64,000 nucleotides of DNA. Source: Frigidibacter sp. Lineage in GTDB: Bacteria; Pseudomonadota; Alphaproteobacteria; Rhodobacterales; Rhodobacteraceae. The stretch spans positions 124,001 through 188,000 of the forward strand of contig NZ_JAUYTT010000010.1 of assembly GCF_030695035.1 (NCBI RefSeq), given 5' to 3'. Both the position numbers and the translations under genes were made by a program. The notes under the pieces are model-generated. The model was not told where the DNA came from. It searched no databases and saw only the letters and a list, made by a program, of their open reading frames with translations. Position 1 is the first letter of the stretch. Every line of letters starts with the position of its first letter. Below, in pieces: positions 53,153 to 61,716 of the stretch.

Positions 53153-53185
53153 GTATGGAAAGGATATGGGAGGCGTATGGGTGTT
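53153..53185. repeat. 11-bp phased RTATGG tandem repeat, three units
   Basis: GTATGG, ATATGG and GTATGG start at 53153, 53164 and 53175, exactly 11 bp apart, with purine-rich filler. Period and core match the longer array at 31789. It lies 60-92 bp upstream of the rhomboid start and just after the end of the island gene. Confidence 0.6.
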
Positions 53186-53193
53186 GGGGGAAG

Positions 53194-54447
53194 TCAACGT
53201 AAGGGAGGCGGAAAATGTCGACCTTGGAGGTAAGCTCCCGCACTCGGGAACCTGCGGCGCTGCCTTAGGAGGAGGTTTACCTCACTGGTGAGGTTGCGCA
53301 TCGCATCGGCGGAAAGGTTGTCATACTTGTTGGCTAAGGTACAAAGCACTGTCCGAACGTCTTCATCGGATAGGGCACTATTGATGGTGCCCTCAATGAC
53401 TGTCTTGTCGATCAAGCGAGACAGCATTGAGGTGGGGCGTTTGATCACTCTGCCCATATCAACTGCCGACTTCTGCAGGTGCTTGAATCTGGCTCGCTCG
53501 TGTATGTAGGTGTCATAAGCAATCTTCTGGTGGGATAGCCTGCTCTCAACAAGATTCTCGTGAAACTTTATAAGCCTGGCAACATCTTTGGCGACGGCTC
53601 TCGTTACCTCTATAACGTCAAGATCGGGACTGGTCTGAAGAAATGACTTCGCATCAGATTTCCAGTCAAACCCAGAGTACAAGAGTGCATTTGCATCCAT
53701 TACTAGGTTGACTGTCCGCGTTTCATTTATATGAATGACCGTCCTGGGATTCTCCAAGAGATAGTGGAGTACGTAGTTTCTTAAGTCTCCCGTGACGCTG
53801 TGCTTGCCCCAGTTGCTCTTCGTGATCCGCCGAATTGCGCGATGGTAGGGTGCGCTAGTTTTTGGTATGCCTGCCTCGGATTTTATGCGTCGGCAAATAT
53901 CCACGTAAAGGCTATAGAGCGCTAGAAAGTTAAGGAGATGAGAGGTGGACTTTGACTGCTCGCGTTCATAGGTGCCTGATGGTACTTCGGCAATCTCCAT
54001 TGCGGACGCCATGCCGGCCATGGCCGAGTTCATTCCGAGACATGCTTCAAGCATCGCTACATGTATTTGTTTTAGGTTCTCAAGCGCCATATGCACCTTA
54101 TGAAAAGGGCAGAAACGAATTGTAAATCTCCATGCCTCTTCGCTGAGGTGTGACACGTATTGTGAGAATGCCTCTGGCTCATTGGTTTCGCATCGCGACA
54201 CATACTCTGCGACCGTGAAGGCTCGCTGCAATTCTGCGAGTTGATCGCTCCTGATATTCCACCGAAAAAAATGGTATCCAGGGAATGATCTGCAAATATT
54301 TATGTCGCGAGAATATATGCCCTGCGCTGGGCGGGACAATATATCTCGCATGTTAAAACGGTGTCGATGCAAGAAGCTAGAAAGGTTTTCTTGCGGCACA
54401 AATAATCCCTGACATCTGTCTTCAGCCGCCGAGCTGAGGGTTGTCAA
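53194..54447 (-). CDS. Unrecognised protein with a HEPN-like RNxxxH motif, on an AT-richer island
   Basis: A predicted 417-residue soluble, mostly helical protein. I recognise no full-length family. LRNYVLHYLLENPRTV (Arg223, Asn224, His228) fits the R-polar-x3-H active-site motif of HEPN ribonucleases, which are common in toxin and anti-phage systems. Base composition and codon use (ATA, TTA, AGA) clearly depart from all neighbours, so transfer is likely. The start is uncertain: the longest frame begins with TTG at 54447; GTG at 54399 has a better AGGGA box, and ATG 54351 is also possible. No partner gene is visible. Confidence 0.6.
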   Translation of the reverse strand: MTTLSSAAEDRCQGLFVPQENLSSFLHRHRFNMRDILSRPAQGIYSRDINICRSFPGYHFFRWNIRSDQLAELQRAFTVAEYVSRCETNEPEAFSQYVSHLSEEAWRFTIRFCPFHKVHMALENLKQIHVAMLEACLGMNSAMAGMASAMEIAEVPSGTYEREQSKSTSHLLNFLALYSLYVDICRRIKSEAGIPKTSAPYHRAIRRITKSNWGKHSVTGDLRNYVLHYLLENPRTVIHINETRTVNLVMDANALLYSGFDWKSDAKSFLQTSPDLDVIEVTRAVAKDVARLIKFHENLVESRLSHQKIAYDTYIHERARFKHLQKSAVDMGRVIKRPTSMLSRLIDKTVIEGTINSALSDEDVRTVLCTLANKYDNLSADAMRNLTSEVNLLLRQRRRFPSAGAYLQGRHFPPPLR

Positions 54448-54545
54448 AAAGGTAGGCTGCCGGCTCGCAAGGTTGGTGCGGCAACTAGATGGGTCATTAC
54501 GATGCTATCGTGCCCTATCAACAAGCCTCCGGCAAGCCTCCCCCC

Positions 54546-57500
54546 TCACCCCGCCTGCACCAGCAGCTCCGCATTCCCCCCCGAGGCCGTCGTGTCGATG
54601 CACACATGCCGCTCCAGCAGCGCATGGGCCCGGTCGGGGGCGGAGGTGATCAGCGGCAGGATCGGGCCGGGGCGGGTGGCGAGGGCTTCCGTCATGGCTC
54701 GGGACTGCGTGTCCGGGCCCCAGTAGAGCACGCCGGAGAAGCCTTGCAGCCGGGTCAGGGCCTCGGGCGGGATGCCGGGGGCCTCGACCGCCGTGCCGCC
54801 AAGGGCGCGGATGGCGGCGGCTTGCGCGGCGGCGGCCTCGGTCCCCGGGCCGGCGCAGAGCAGGGGCGCGCGGGGGTGGAGCGAGAGGCGGTTGGACTCG
54901 CCGGTGGGGCCGGGGAGGGCGTGGGTCTCGACCGCGGCGGCCGGGGCGGCGGCGGCGGTCAGGCGGGCCTGCAGGGCGGGCTCGGCTTCGGGGGCGGCGG
55001 GCTCGGCGGCGACCTCGATCCGGGGCGCGGCGGTGAAGCGGGGCAGGTAGTCCGGCCCGCCGGCCTTGGGCCCGGTGCCCGACATCCCCTCGCCGCCAAA
55101 GGGCTGGCTGCCGACCACGGCGCCGATCTGGTTGCGGTTGACATAGAGGTTGCCGACCTGCAGCGCCGCCGTCACCTCTTGCACGCGCCCGTCGATGCGG
55201 CTGTGGATGCCGAAGGTGAGGCCGTAGCCGCTGGCGTTGATGGCGGCGACGACCTTTGGCAGGTCTGTGGCGCGGAAGGTTACGACGTGGAGGATGGGGC
55301 CGAAGATCTCCTCCTGCATGTCCGCGATGCCGCCGATGCGCAGGATCGCGGGGGCGGCGAAGGTGCCGGAGGCGGGGGTGGCGAGTTCCTTGATGAGGCG
55401 GCCTTCGCTGCGGGCGCGTGCGACATGGGCGCGGATCTTGTCCAGCGCGGCGGTGTCGATGACCGGGCCGATATCGGTGGCGAGGTGCCAAGGGTCGCCG
55501 AGGACCAGCTCGTCCATCGCGCCGGACAGCATGTGGAGCAGGGGGGCGGCGATGTCCTCCTGCACATAGAGGCAGCGCAGGGCCGAGCAGCGCTGTCCCG
55601 CCGACTGGAAGGCCGAGGCGACGATGTCGCGCACCGCCTGTTCGGGGAGGGCGGTGGAGTCGACGATCATGGCGTTGAGGCCGCCGGTTTCGGCGATCAG
55701 CGGCGTGCCGGGGGCGGTGGCGCTGGCCATGGCCGAACGGATGGCGCGGGCGGTGGCGGTGGAGCCGGTGAAGACGGTGCCGGCGATGCGCGCGTCGGCG
55801 GTGAGGGCGGCGCCGATGCTGGCGCCGGGGCCGGGCAGCAGTTGCAGGGCGGTGCGGGGCACGCCGGCCTGGTGGAGGAGGCGGGTGGCAAGATGGGCGA
55901 TCAGCGGCGTCTGCTCGGCCGGTTTTGCGAGGACAGCATTGCCGGCGGCGAGGGCGGCGGCGATCTGGCCGGTGAAGATGGCGAGCGGGAAGTTCCAGGG
56001 GCTGATGCAGGTGATGGTGCCGCGGGCGGGGGCGGTGAGGGTTGCGCCCTGGGCGGCGTAGTAGCGCAGGAAGTCCACCGCCTCGCGCAGTTCGGCGACG
56101 GCATCGGGCAGGGTCTTGCCGGCCTCGCGGGCGAGGAGGGCGAAGATTTCGCCGAAGTGGTCTTCGTAGAGGGCGGCGGCGCGGGTGAGGATTTCAGCGC
56201 GGGTCTGGGCGGGGGCGTCCCATGCCGTCGCAGCGGAGAGGGCGGTTTCTGCGTCGGCCCTTGTGGCGAGGGCGGCGTGGCCGATGAGCGCGCCGGTGGC
56301 GGGGCTGTGGAGCGGCTCGGCTTGCGCGGCGGCGAGGGGGCCGGCGATCAGCGGGGCGGCGGTGGGGGTGGCAGTGGCGAAGGGCGCGCGGGCGGCCTCG
56401 ATGGCGGCGAGGGTGGCGGCGTCGGTCAGGTCGAAGCCGCGGCTGTTGGTGCGATCCGGGAACAGGGCGGGGCCGGGGCGGAGGACCGGGTTGGCGGCGT
56501 TGGGCAGCATCGCCTCCACCGCCACGAAGGGGCAGGCGGCAACGGTTTCGGGCGGCACCTCGGCATCGACGATCTGGTGGACGAAGGAGGAGTTGGCGCC
56601 ATTCTCCAGCAGCCGCCGCACGAGGTAGGCCAGCAGGTCACGGTGCGCGCCGACGGGGGCGTAGATCCGGCATCGGGTGCCCTCGCCGCGGTGGACGATG
56701 TCGTGCAGCCGCTCACCCATGCCATGCAGGCGCTGGAACTCATAGGCCGCGGGGTCGGTGGCCATCTCGAGGATCGCGGCGACGGTATGGGCGTTGTGGG
56801 TGGCGAATTGCGGATAGATGCGGTCCGTCATCGCCAAGAGCTTGGCAGCGTTCGAGATATAGCTGACATCGGTGGCTTGCTTGCGGGTGAAGACCGGGAA
56901 GTCGGTCAGGCCCAGAACCTGCGCGCGCTTCACCTCGGCGTCCCAATAGGCGCCCTTGACCAGCCGCACCATGATGCGCCGGTCGTATTTGAGGGCCAGC
57001 GCATGCAGCCAGTCCAGCGTGGCGCTGGCGCGGCGGCCGTAAGCCTGCACCACCACGCCGAACCCGTCCCAGCCGGCCAGCGCAGGATCGGCCAGCACCG
57101 CCTCGATCACCTTCAGCGACAGGGTCAGGCGGTCGGCTTCCTCGGCGTCGATGTTGAAGCCCATGCCGGCGCGGGCGGCCTCGCGGGCCAGCGCCTGCAC
57201 TACAGGCACAAGTTCGGCCATGACGCGATGTTCCTGCGCGACCTCGTAACGCGGATGCAGGGCCGAGAGCTTGACCGAGATGCCGGGATTGGCGCGCACA
57301 TCGGCGGTGCGGCAGGCGGCGGCGATGGCTGCGATGGCGGCGGCGTAGCTTTTGGCATAGCGAGTCGCATCCTCGCCGGTCTTCGCGGCCTCGCCCAGCA
57401 TGTCATAGCTGTAGGTGTAGCCCTGCTCTTCCAGCTTTTCGGCGCGGGTCATCGCCGACTTGATGCTTTCCCCCAGCACGAACTGGCGGCCCATCTCTTT

Positions 57501-57980
57501 CATCGCGCGGGCGACGGCGGCGCGGATCACCGGCTCTCCCAGACGGCGGATCGCGGCGCGCAGATGGCCGGTGACGCCCGGCTCCCGCTCATCCAGCACG
57601 CGGCCGGTCAGCATCAGCGCCCAGGTCGAGGCATTGACGAGGGTGGAGGCGGAGCCGCCGAGGTGGCGCGACCAATCGGAGGGCGCGATCTTGTCCTCGA
57701 TCAGCGCGTCCATCGTATCGGCATCGGGCACACGCAGCAGCGCCTCGGCCAGGCACATCAGCGCGATGCCTTCGTCGGTCGAGAGGCCATATTCGGCCAG
57801 GAACACCTCCATCAGCCCGGGGCGGGCATCGGCACGGATGGCGCGGACCAGATCGGCCCCGCGGGCGGCGATGCGGGCGCGGGTGGCCCCGTCCAGCCCG
57901 GCACTGGCGATCAGCCCCGCCAGCAGCGGCCCCTCGGCTGCGAGGGTGCCAGAGTCGAGGCGGTGCCAGATGTCCTGCAT
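54546..57980 (-). CDS. putA: Bifunctional proline dehydrogenase/glutamate-semialdehyde dehydrogenase
   Basis: A 1144-residue bifunctional flavoenzyme. The proline dehydrogenase barrel covers roughly residues 80-460 (SVKLSALHPRYE, VRLVKGAYWDAEVKRAQ, FATHNAHTVAAI). The aldehyde dehydrogenase covers roughly 540-980 with CISPWNFPLAIFTGQI and the catalytic cysteine in AGQRCSALRCLYV. A C-terminal extension of about 150 residues follows, as in long PutAs. The ribbon-helix-helix DNA-binding domain of E. coli PutA is absent, which agrees with the separate Lrp-type regulator gene divergent from it. It oxidises proline to glutamate. Confidence 0.95.
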   Translation of the reverse strand: MQDIWHRLDSGTLAAEGPLLAGLIASAGLDGATRARIAARGADLVRAIRADARPGLMEVFLAEYGLSTDEGIALMCLAEALLRVPDADTMDALIEDKIAPSDWSRHLGGSASTLVNASTWALMLTGRVLDEREPGVTGHLRAAIRRLGEPVIRAAVARAMKEMGRQFVLGESIKSAMTRAEKLEEQGYTYSYDMLGEAAKTGEDATRYAKSYAAAIAAIAAACRTADVRANPGISVKLSALHPRYEVAQEHRVMAELVPVVQALAREAARAGMGFNIDAEEADRLTLSLKVIEAVLADPALAGWDGFGVVVQAYGRRASATLDWLHALALKYDRRIMVRLVKGAYWDAEVKRAQVLGLTDFPVFTRKQATDVSYISNAAKLLAMTDRIYPQFATHNAHTVAAILEMATDPAAYEFQRLHGMGERLHDIVHRGEGTRCRIYAPVGAHRDLLAYLVRRLLENGANSSFVHQIVDAEVPPETVAACPFVAVEAMLPNAANPVLRPGPALFPDRTNSRGFDLTDAATLAAIEAARAPFATATPTAAPLIAGPLAAAQAEPLHSPATGALIGHAALATRADAETALSAATAWDAPAQTRAEILTRAAALYEDHFGEIFALLAREAGKTLPDAVAELREAVDFLRYYAAQGATLTAPARGTITCISPWNFPLAIFTGQIAAALAAGNAVLAKPAEQTPLIAHLATRLLHQAGVPRTALQLLPGPGASIGAALTADARIAGTVFTGSTATARAIRSAMASATAPGTPLIAETGGLNAMIVDSTALPEQAVRDIVASAFQSAGQRCSALRCLYVQEDIAAPLLHMLSGAMDELVLGDPWHLATDIGPVIDTAALDKIRAHVARARSEGRLIKELATPASGTFAAPAILRIGGIADMQEEIFGPILHVVTFRATDLPKVVAAINASGYGLTFGIHSRIDGRVQEVTAALQVGNLYVNRNQIGAVVGSQPFGGEGMSGTGPKAGGPDYLPRFTAAPRIEVAAEPAAPEAEPALQARLTAAAAPAAAVETHALPGPTGESNRLSLHPRAPLLCAGPGTEAAAAQAAAIRALGGTAVEAPGIPPEALTRLQGFSGVLYWGPDTQSRAMTEALATRPGPILPLITSAPDRAHALLERHVCIDTTASGGNAELLVQAG

Positions 57981-58043
57981 GGGGGGATCCTGTGGGGCGA
58001 GAGGGGAGGTTGCAATCGCGGCATTCTACCGGCAAGTCTGAAG

Positions 58044-58085
58044 GCGGTTCGCCTGTAGATCTCGATAAGGCGGGCGGTTCGCCTG
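58044..58085. promoter_or_regulatory. Direct-repeat operator between putA and its regulator
   Basis: GCGGTTCGCCTG occurs at 58044-58055 and again at 58074-58085, 30 bp apart or about three helical turns. The extended core GGCG-GTT-CGCC is itself a small inverted repeat. The repeats fill the 122-bp putA-putR spacer and are good candidates for Lrp-type regulator binding. Confidence 0.6.
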
Positions 58086-58102
58086 ATTTGTGGGAATTTG
58101 AC

Positions 58103-58570
58103 ATGTCCAATGACCTTCCTGCCCTCGACCGTTTCGACGCGGCGATTCTGCGAGAGCTGGCGGCGGACGGGCGCATCGCCCATGCAGAGCTTGCGCGGCG
58201 CGTCGGGCTGACGAAATCGCCCGTGCAGGCGCGGGTGAAACGGCTGGAGCAGGCGGGCTATATCGCGGGCTACCGGGCGCTGCTGAACCCGATCCGCATG
58301 GGGCTGGCGCATGTCGCCTTTGTCGAGGTGCGGCTATCCGATACGCGCGAGGCTGCCTTGCAGGGCTTCAACCGGGCAGTGCGCGGGGTGCCGGAGATCG
58401 AGGAATGCCACATGATCGCGGGCGGCTTCGATTACCTGCTGAAGGTGCGGACCGGGGACATCTCCGATTATCGCCGGGTGATGGCGGAGCGGATTTCCAC
58501 CCTGCCGCATGTCGCCTCGACCTCGACCTATGTGGCGATGGAGACGGTGAAGGAGGTCGGGCTGGGTTAG
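58103..58570 (+). CDS. putR: Lrp/AsnC-family regulator of putA
   Basis: A 155-residue regulator. The HTH is LDRFDAAILRELAADGRIAHAELARRVGLTKSPVQARVKRLEQAGYI; the RAM domain follows with IEECHMIAGGFDYLLKVRTGD. SPVQARVKRLE and the divergent putA are typical of alphaproteobacterial PutR, which activates putA in response to proline. The ATG at 58103 gives the standard length. Confidence 0.88.
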   Translation: MSNDLPALDRFDAAILRELAADGRIAHAELARRVGLTKSPVQARVKRLEQAGYIAGYRALLNPIRMGLAHVAFVEVRLSDTREAALQGFNRAVRGVPEIEECHMIAGGFDYLLKVRTGDISDYRRVMAERISTLPHVASTSTYVAMETVKEVGLG

Positions 58571-58577
58571 ACCCGTC

Positions 58578-59786
58578 CTAGAATCTGGCCGTCAGCAGCA
58601 CCCGGTCGCCGCCGATCAGTTGCAGCGCGCCATCGGGGGTGAAATCGAAGCGGTCGGTTTCCTGCAAGGCCGACAGGAAATCCGCCTCCATCCGCGTCAG
58701 CGCCGGGGGGCAGGCCATGCGGGTCAGCGCGGCGGGGCCGAAGCGGAGGCCTTCGGCTGACAGTTCGGCGCTGCCGGTGAAGCTGTTGCAGCCGGTGCGG
58801 CCGGTGACGCGGCCAAGCGGGAGGAAGGTGAGCATCGCGGCGGCATTGTCGGGGATGCCGCGGCCGCCGATATCCTCGACCTGCCATGTGACGCCGGCCA
58901 GCAGCGCAAAGGGATCGCCGCCGCAGCCGGGCAGCGCGGCATCGCCTGTCACGATGGTGACCGTGGCAGGGTAGGGCATCCCGGTGGCGCCGTCGCGGCA
59001 GAGCTGATCGGCGACGGTGAAGGTGAAGCCCTCCAGCGCGTAGCGTCGGACCGGGCCGGTGCTGGCGTCCGGCGCGGGCAGGTCGCCGGTCAGCGTCGTG
59101 GCGCCGTAATCGCCGGTATAGGTGACGGTGCCGGCCTCGATGATCAGCGCCCAGCCGGGTTCATTGCCGGTGGCGCGGAAGGGGACGAGCCCCGGAAGCT
59201 CTGGGTGGCAGGCCGGCAGCGGCGTGCCGCGCAGGCTGACCATCAGGGAGTTGCCGTGAACGGTGGCGAAGGTGCCGGGATCGGCGGCGTCGGTGAAGGT
59301 GCCTGCCTCGCCGGGCGCAAGGTCAAAGTAAGTGGCGCCGATGCGCAGGCGGGCGCCCTCGGCGGTATAGCCAAGCTCCAGCCCCGCCTCGCCGCAGCGG
59401 AAACGGGTGGCAAAGCCCATCGGCCGATGCGGGCGCAGGCGCAGGGTGCCAAGCTCGGCGGGGCCTGTGCCTGCGGGGATGGCCAGCGGCTCGCTGACCC
59501 AGAGCGGGGCGCCACGCGCCAGAACCGCCGCCTGCAAGGTCAGGGCATCGCCCGGCGCGGTGAGGGTGAAGGGCAGCGGCACCTGCGCGCCCTGCAGCGG
59601 CTGGCGCCGCTCGGCCACCACGGCGCCCGAGGCGTCGGTGAGGTCCAGCGCCAGCTCGGCGCCCTCGGGCAGGGCGATGCGCTGCGGATAGCTGGCACTG
59701 CCGGTCAGGATGCGCTCGGCGAGGGCCGGGGCGGCGGCCAAGAGGGCGGCGAGGGCGAGGGCAAGGCGCATTATGGGTGGGCTCAT
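58578..59786 (-). CDS. Multi-domain secreted META protein
   Basis: A 402-residue exported protein with a signal peptide (MRLALALAALLAAAPALA). Modules in order: a YbaY-like beta domain (residues 25-115); an MliC-like stretch starting FRCGEAGLELGYTAEGARLRIG and ending near LPACHPE; a COG3650-like part (FRATGNEPGWALIIEAG); and a C-terminal META/HslJ domain (TGRTGCNSFTGSAEL, ACPPALTRMEADFLSALQ). MliC inhibits lysozyme and HslJ-type proteins relate to stress resistance, so an envelope-protection role is inferred. There is no lipobox. ATG 59786 or 59771 may be the start. Confidence 0.78.
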   Translation of the reverse strand: MSPPIMRLALALAALLAAAPALAERILTGSASYPQRIALPEGAELALDLTDASGAVVAERRQPLQGAQVPLPFTLTAPGDALTLQAAVLARGAPLWVSEPLAIPAGTGPAELGTLRLRPHRPMGFATRFRCGEAGLELGYTAEGARLRIGATYFDLAPGEAGTFTDAADPGTFATVHGNSLMVSLRGTPLPACHPELPGLVPFRATGNEPGWALIIEAGTVTYTGDYGATTLTGDLPAPDASTGPVRRYALEGFTFTVADQLCRDGATGMPYPATVTIVTGDAALPGCGGDPFALLAGVTWQVEDIGGRGIPDNAAAMLTFLPLGRVTGRTGCNSFTGSAELSAEGLRFGPAALTRMACPPALTRMEADFLSALQETDRFDFTPDGALQLIGGDRVLLTARF

Positions 59787-59950
59787 CGGGCAAGGCGGGT
59801 TGCCGCAGGCATAGCGCGGGTTGGGGGCGGGGGCCAGCGGGGGGGGGGACGTGTCTCGAACTGGATTGTCCGTTCTGGGCCTTTTGGGAGTGCGGACCGC
59901 TGTGCTCGGGCGGGAATAGGCGAGGCACTGCCTCGGCCCCGCCCGTGCGC

Positions 59951-60190
59951 GACCTTTCCCCCAGAGCCGCTGGCAGCACGCGACCGAATGAGGCCAGCGC
60001 CCGACCTGGCGGGCGAGAAGCGCCCGCCGAGGGCGGGGCGGGCGCTGGCCGGGCCCTTTGGGGCCCGTCCGGTGTGGGGTGAGAGGGCGGTGCGTGGCGA
60101 AGGCGATGGCCTTCGCCAAGGCAGGCGATGCAGCCGGGTCGACAAGCGCCAGCTTCGTCCCGCTGAGCAGACGTTCAACCCAGACCCCTC
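59951..60190 (+). repeat. Modular hairpin-rich dispersed repeat, copy B
   Basis: This matches copy A at 47501 in the same orientation: the GGCGGGCG-AGAAG-CGCCCGCC hairpin, GGGCCC modules and GGCGAAGGC-GATG-GCCTTCGCC hairpin all recur. It lacks the 70-bp two-hairpin insert of copy A. The repeat may extend left to about 59860, where a CGAGGCA/TGCCTCG hairpin (59921-59935) lies. It fills most of the 480-bp gap between the META gene and the tRNA. Confidence 0.75.
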
Positions 60191-60266
60191 CTCCACCCAC
60201 CTTCCCTTCGCCCATCCCCCCCGCTATGGTCCGCGCCAGAGCCGGGATCTGTGCCTGGCTTTGGCG

Positions 60267-60350
60267 GCCCGCGTGGTGGAATGGTAGACACAGGGGACTT
60301 AAAATCCCTCGGCCCTGGCCTTGCCGGTTCGAGTCCGGCCGCGGGCACCA
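60267..60350 (+). tRNA. tRNA-Leu(UAA)
   Basis: A complete class II cloverleaf. Acceptor GCCCGCG pairs with CGCGGGC; the anticodon loop CTTAAAA gives anticodon UAA (60300-60302); a long variable arm (CGGCCCTGGCCTTG) is followed by T-arm GCCGG-TTCGAGT-CCGGC. CCA is encoded at 60348-60350. It reads UUA/UUG leucine codons. No integrase or attachment-site duplication is seen beside it. Confidence 0.95.
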
Positions 60351-60585
60351 GCTGCCTCGATCCGGCGCTGAAAGCCGTGCCCACACAGGCCGCAGCGGCC
60401 AAGCGGGCCCCCGCCGGCCACTCTGAAATCAGTTGCTTTTGGGCCGGTTCGGGCCCATATTGGGGCGGCTACGTTATCTCTATCGATCCCTGTCTCGCTT
60501 CATCGGCTGCAGTCCTATCGATTTTGAACTGACAGAGCCGGGCCGTCGCAATGGTGCGGGCGGCATATGTGAAGGAGACATCACG

Positions 60586-60792
60586 ATGGCCACCGGCAGC
60601 GTGAAATGGTTCAACACCACCAAGGGTTTCGGCTTCATCGCCCCGGACGGCGGGAAAAAGGACATTTTCGTCCATATCTCGGCGGTCGAGCGTGCGGGCA
60701 TCCGTCAGCTCAATGACGGTCAGAAAGTGACCTTCGACATCGAAACCGGCCGTGACGGCCGCGAATCCGCGACCAACCTCGCGCTGGCCTGA
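60586..60792 (+). CDS. Cold-shock protein
   Basis: A 68-residue single cold-shock domain. RNA-binding motifs RNP1 (KGFGFI) and RNP2 (DIFVHIS) are intact, starting from [20 protein letters not shown]. Such proteins melt mRNA structure and are often induced on cold shift or in stationary phase. A GAAGGAG box precedes the ATG. The 235-bp leader from the tRNA contains a GGGCC/GGCCC hairpin near 60440-60455, possibly part of a regulated 5' untranslated region. Confidence 0.93.
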   Translation: MATGSVKWFNTTKGFGFIAPDGGKKDIFVHISAVERAGIRQLNDGQKVTFDIETGRDGRESATNLALA

Positions 60793-60853
60793 TCGGTTCG
60801 ATCAACTGGCGCAGGCAGCGGCAGGGCTTCGGCCCGCAATGTGTGCAGATCTG

Positions 60854-60881
60854 AACGGGGAGGGCTTGGGCCCTCCCCGTT
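60854..60881 (+). terminator. Intrinsic terminator of the cold-shock gene
   Basis: A perfect 12-bp stem (AACGGGGAGGGC, loop TTGG, GCCCTCCCCGTT) followed by TTGC. It lies 61 bp after the stop. Confidence 0.8.
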
Positions 60882-61005
60882 TGCATATCCGGTGGGCGGC
60901 AGGGTGCCGCCGCAGGCGATGCGAGGTTGCCATGCGGCAGTGCAGCATGGCACAATGAGGGCGACTGCGGCTTTGATGCGCCGCCCAACCAGGACAGGCG
61001 CGACC

Positions 61006-61650
61006 ATGAGCAGCCAGGAAGACTTCCACGACACGACCACCTCGTTCAGCGCCTCCCTGCGCGCGACCATCGACGGGATCGCCGGAGAGACCATCACCCT
61101 GCGCCGGCTGATCGAGGCCATTGGCGAGCAGGGGCTGCTGCTTCTGTGCGGGATCGCCTCGCTGCCCTTCCTGCTGCCGGTGTCGATTCCGGGCGTCAGC
61201 ACGGTGTTCGGCGCGGCCATCGTGCTGGCGGCGTTGGCGATCACGTTAAACCGGCTGCCCTGGCTGCCGCGGCGGGTGCTGGACCGGGAAATGCCCTCGG
61301 AAAAGCTGCGCGCGGCGCTGCGGCGCGGGCTGGATCTGGTCGGCAAGGTGGAGCGCTTCGTGCGCCCGCGGCTGACAGGGCTGACGCGGGCCGGCATGGT
61401 GTCGCGCTTCAACGGGCTGATGCTGATGCTGGCGGGAATCTTGTTGATGGCGCCGCTGGGGCTGGTGCCGTTTTCCAACACGCTGCCGGCGATTGCGGTG
61501 CTGCTGCTCGCGATGGGAATGATGCAGCGCGACGGGGTGATGGTGCTGGCCGGTTATGGCTTCATCGTGCTGACCGTCGTGTATTTCGTGGTGCTGGCGT
61601 TGCTGGCGGTGCGCGCCGGGCAGGGGCTGGGTGCCGTTCTTGGCGGCTGA
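61006..61650 (+). CDS. ExoD-family membrane protein
   Basis: A 214-residue protein with several hydrophobic helices (LLLLCGIASLPFLLPVSIPGVSTVFGAAIVLAAL onward). ITLRRLIEAIGEQG at the start and PLGLVPFSNTLPAIAVLLLAMGMMQRDG near the end are hallmarks of ExoD, described in Sinorhizobium as affecting exopolysaccharide production. No polysaccharide genes are nearby. ATG 61006 is chosen by fit to the family length. Confidence 0.86.
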   Translation: MSSQEDFHDTTTSFSASLRATIDGIAGETITLRRLIEAIGEQGLLLLCGIASLPFLLPVSIPGVSTVFGAAIVLAALAITLNRLPWLPRRVLDREMPSEKLRAALRRGLDLVGKVERFVRPRLTGLTRAGMVSRFNGLMLMLAGILLMAPLGLVPFSNTLPAIAVLLLAMGMMQRDGVMVLAGYGFIVLTVVYFVVLALLAVRAGQGLGAVLGG

Positions 61651-61716
61651 ACCTTGTCACGCTGCTGTGAGGGCAGGGCCATACCGACGCCCCGCAATCT
61701 GCGCTAGGATGGGCGG

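Noticed and set aside
53194-54447. The AT-richer island as an insertion sequence or transposon
   Set aside because: I see no transposase motif, terminal inverted repeats or target-site duplication at its edges.
60267-60350. tRNA-Leu as an integration site for a mobile island
   Set aside because: No integrase, no duplicated tRNA 3' end and only housekeeping genes follow.
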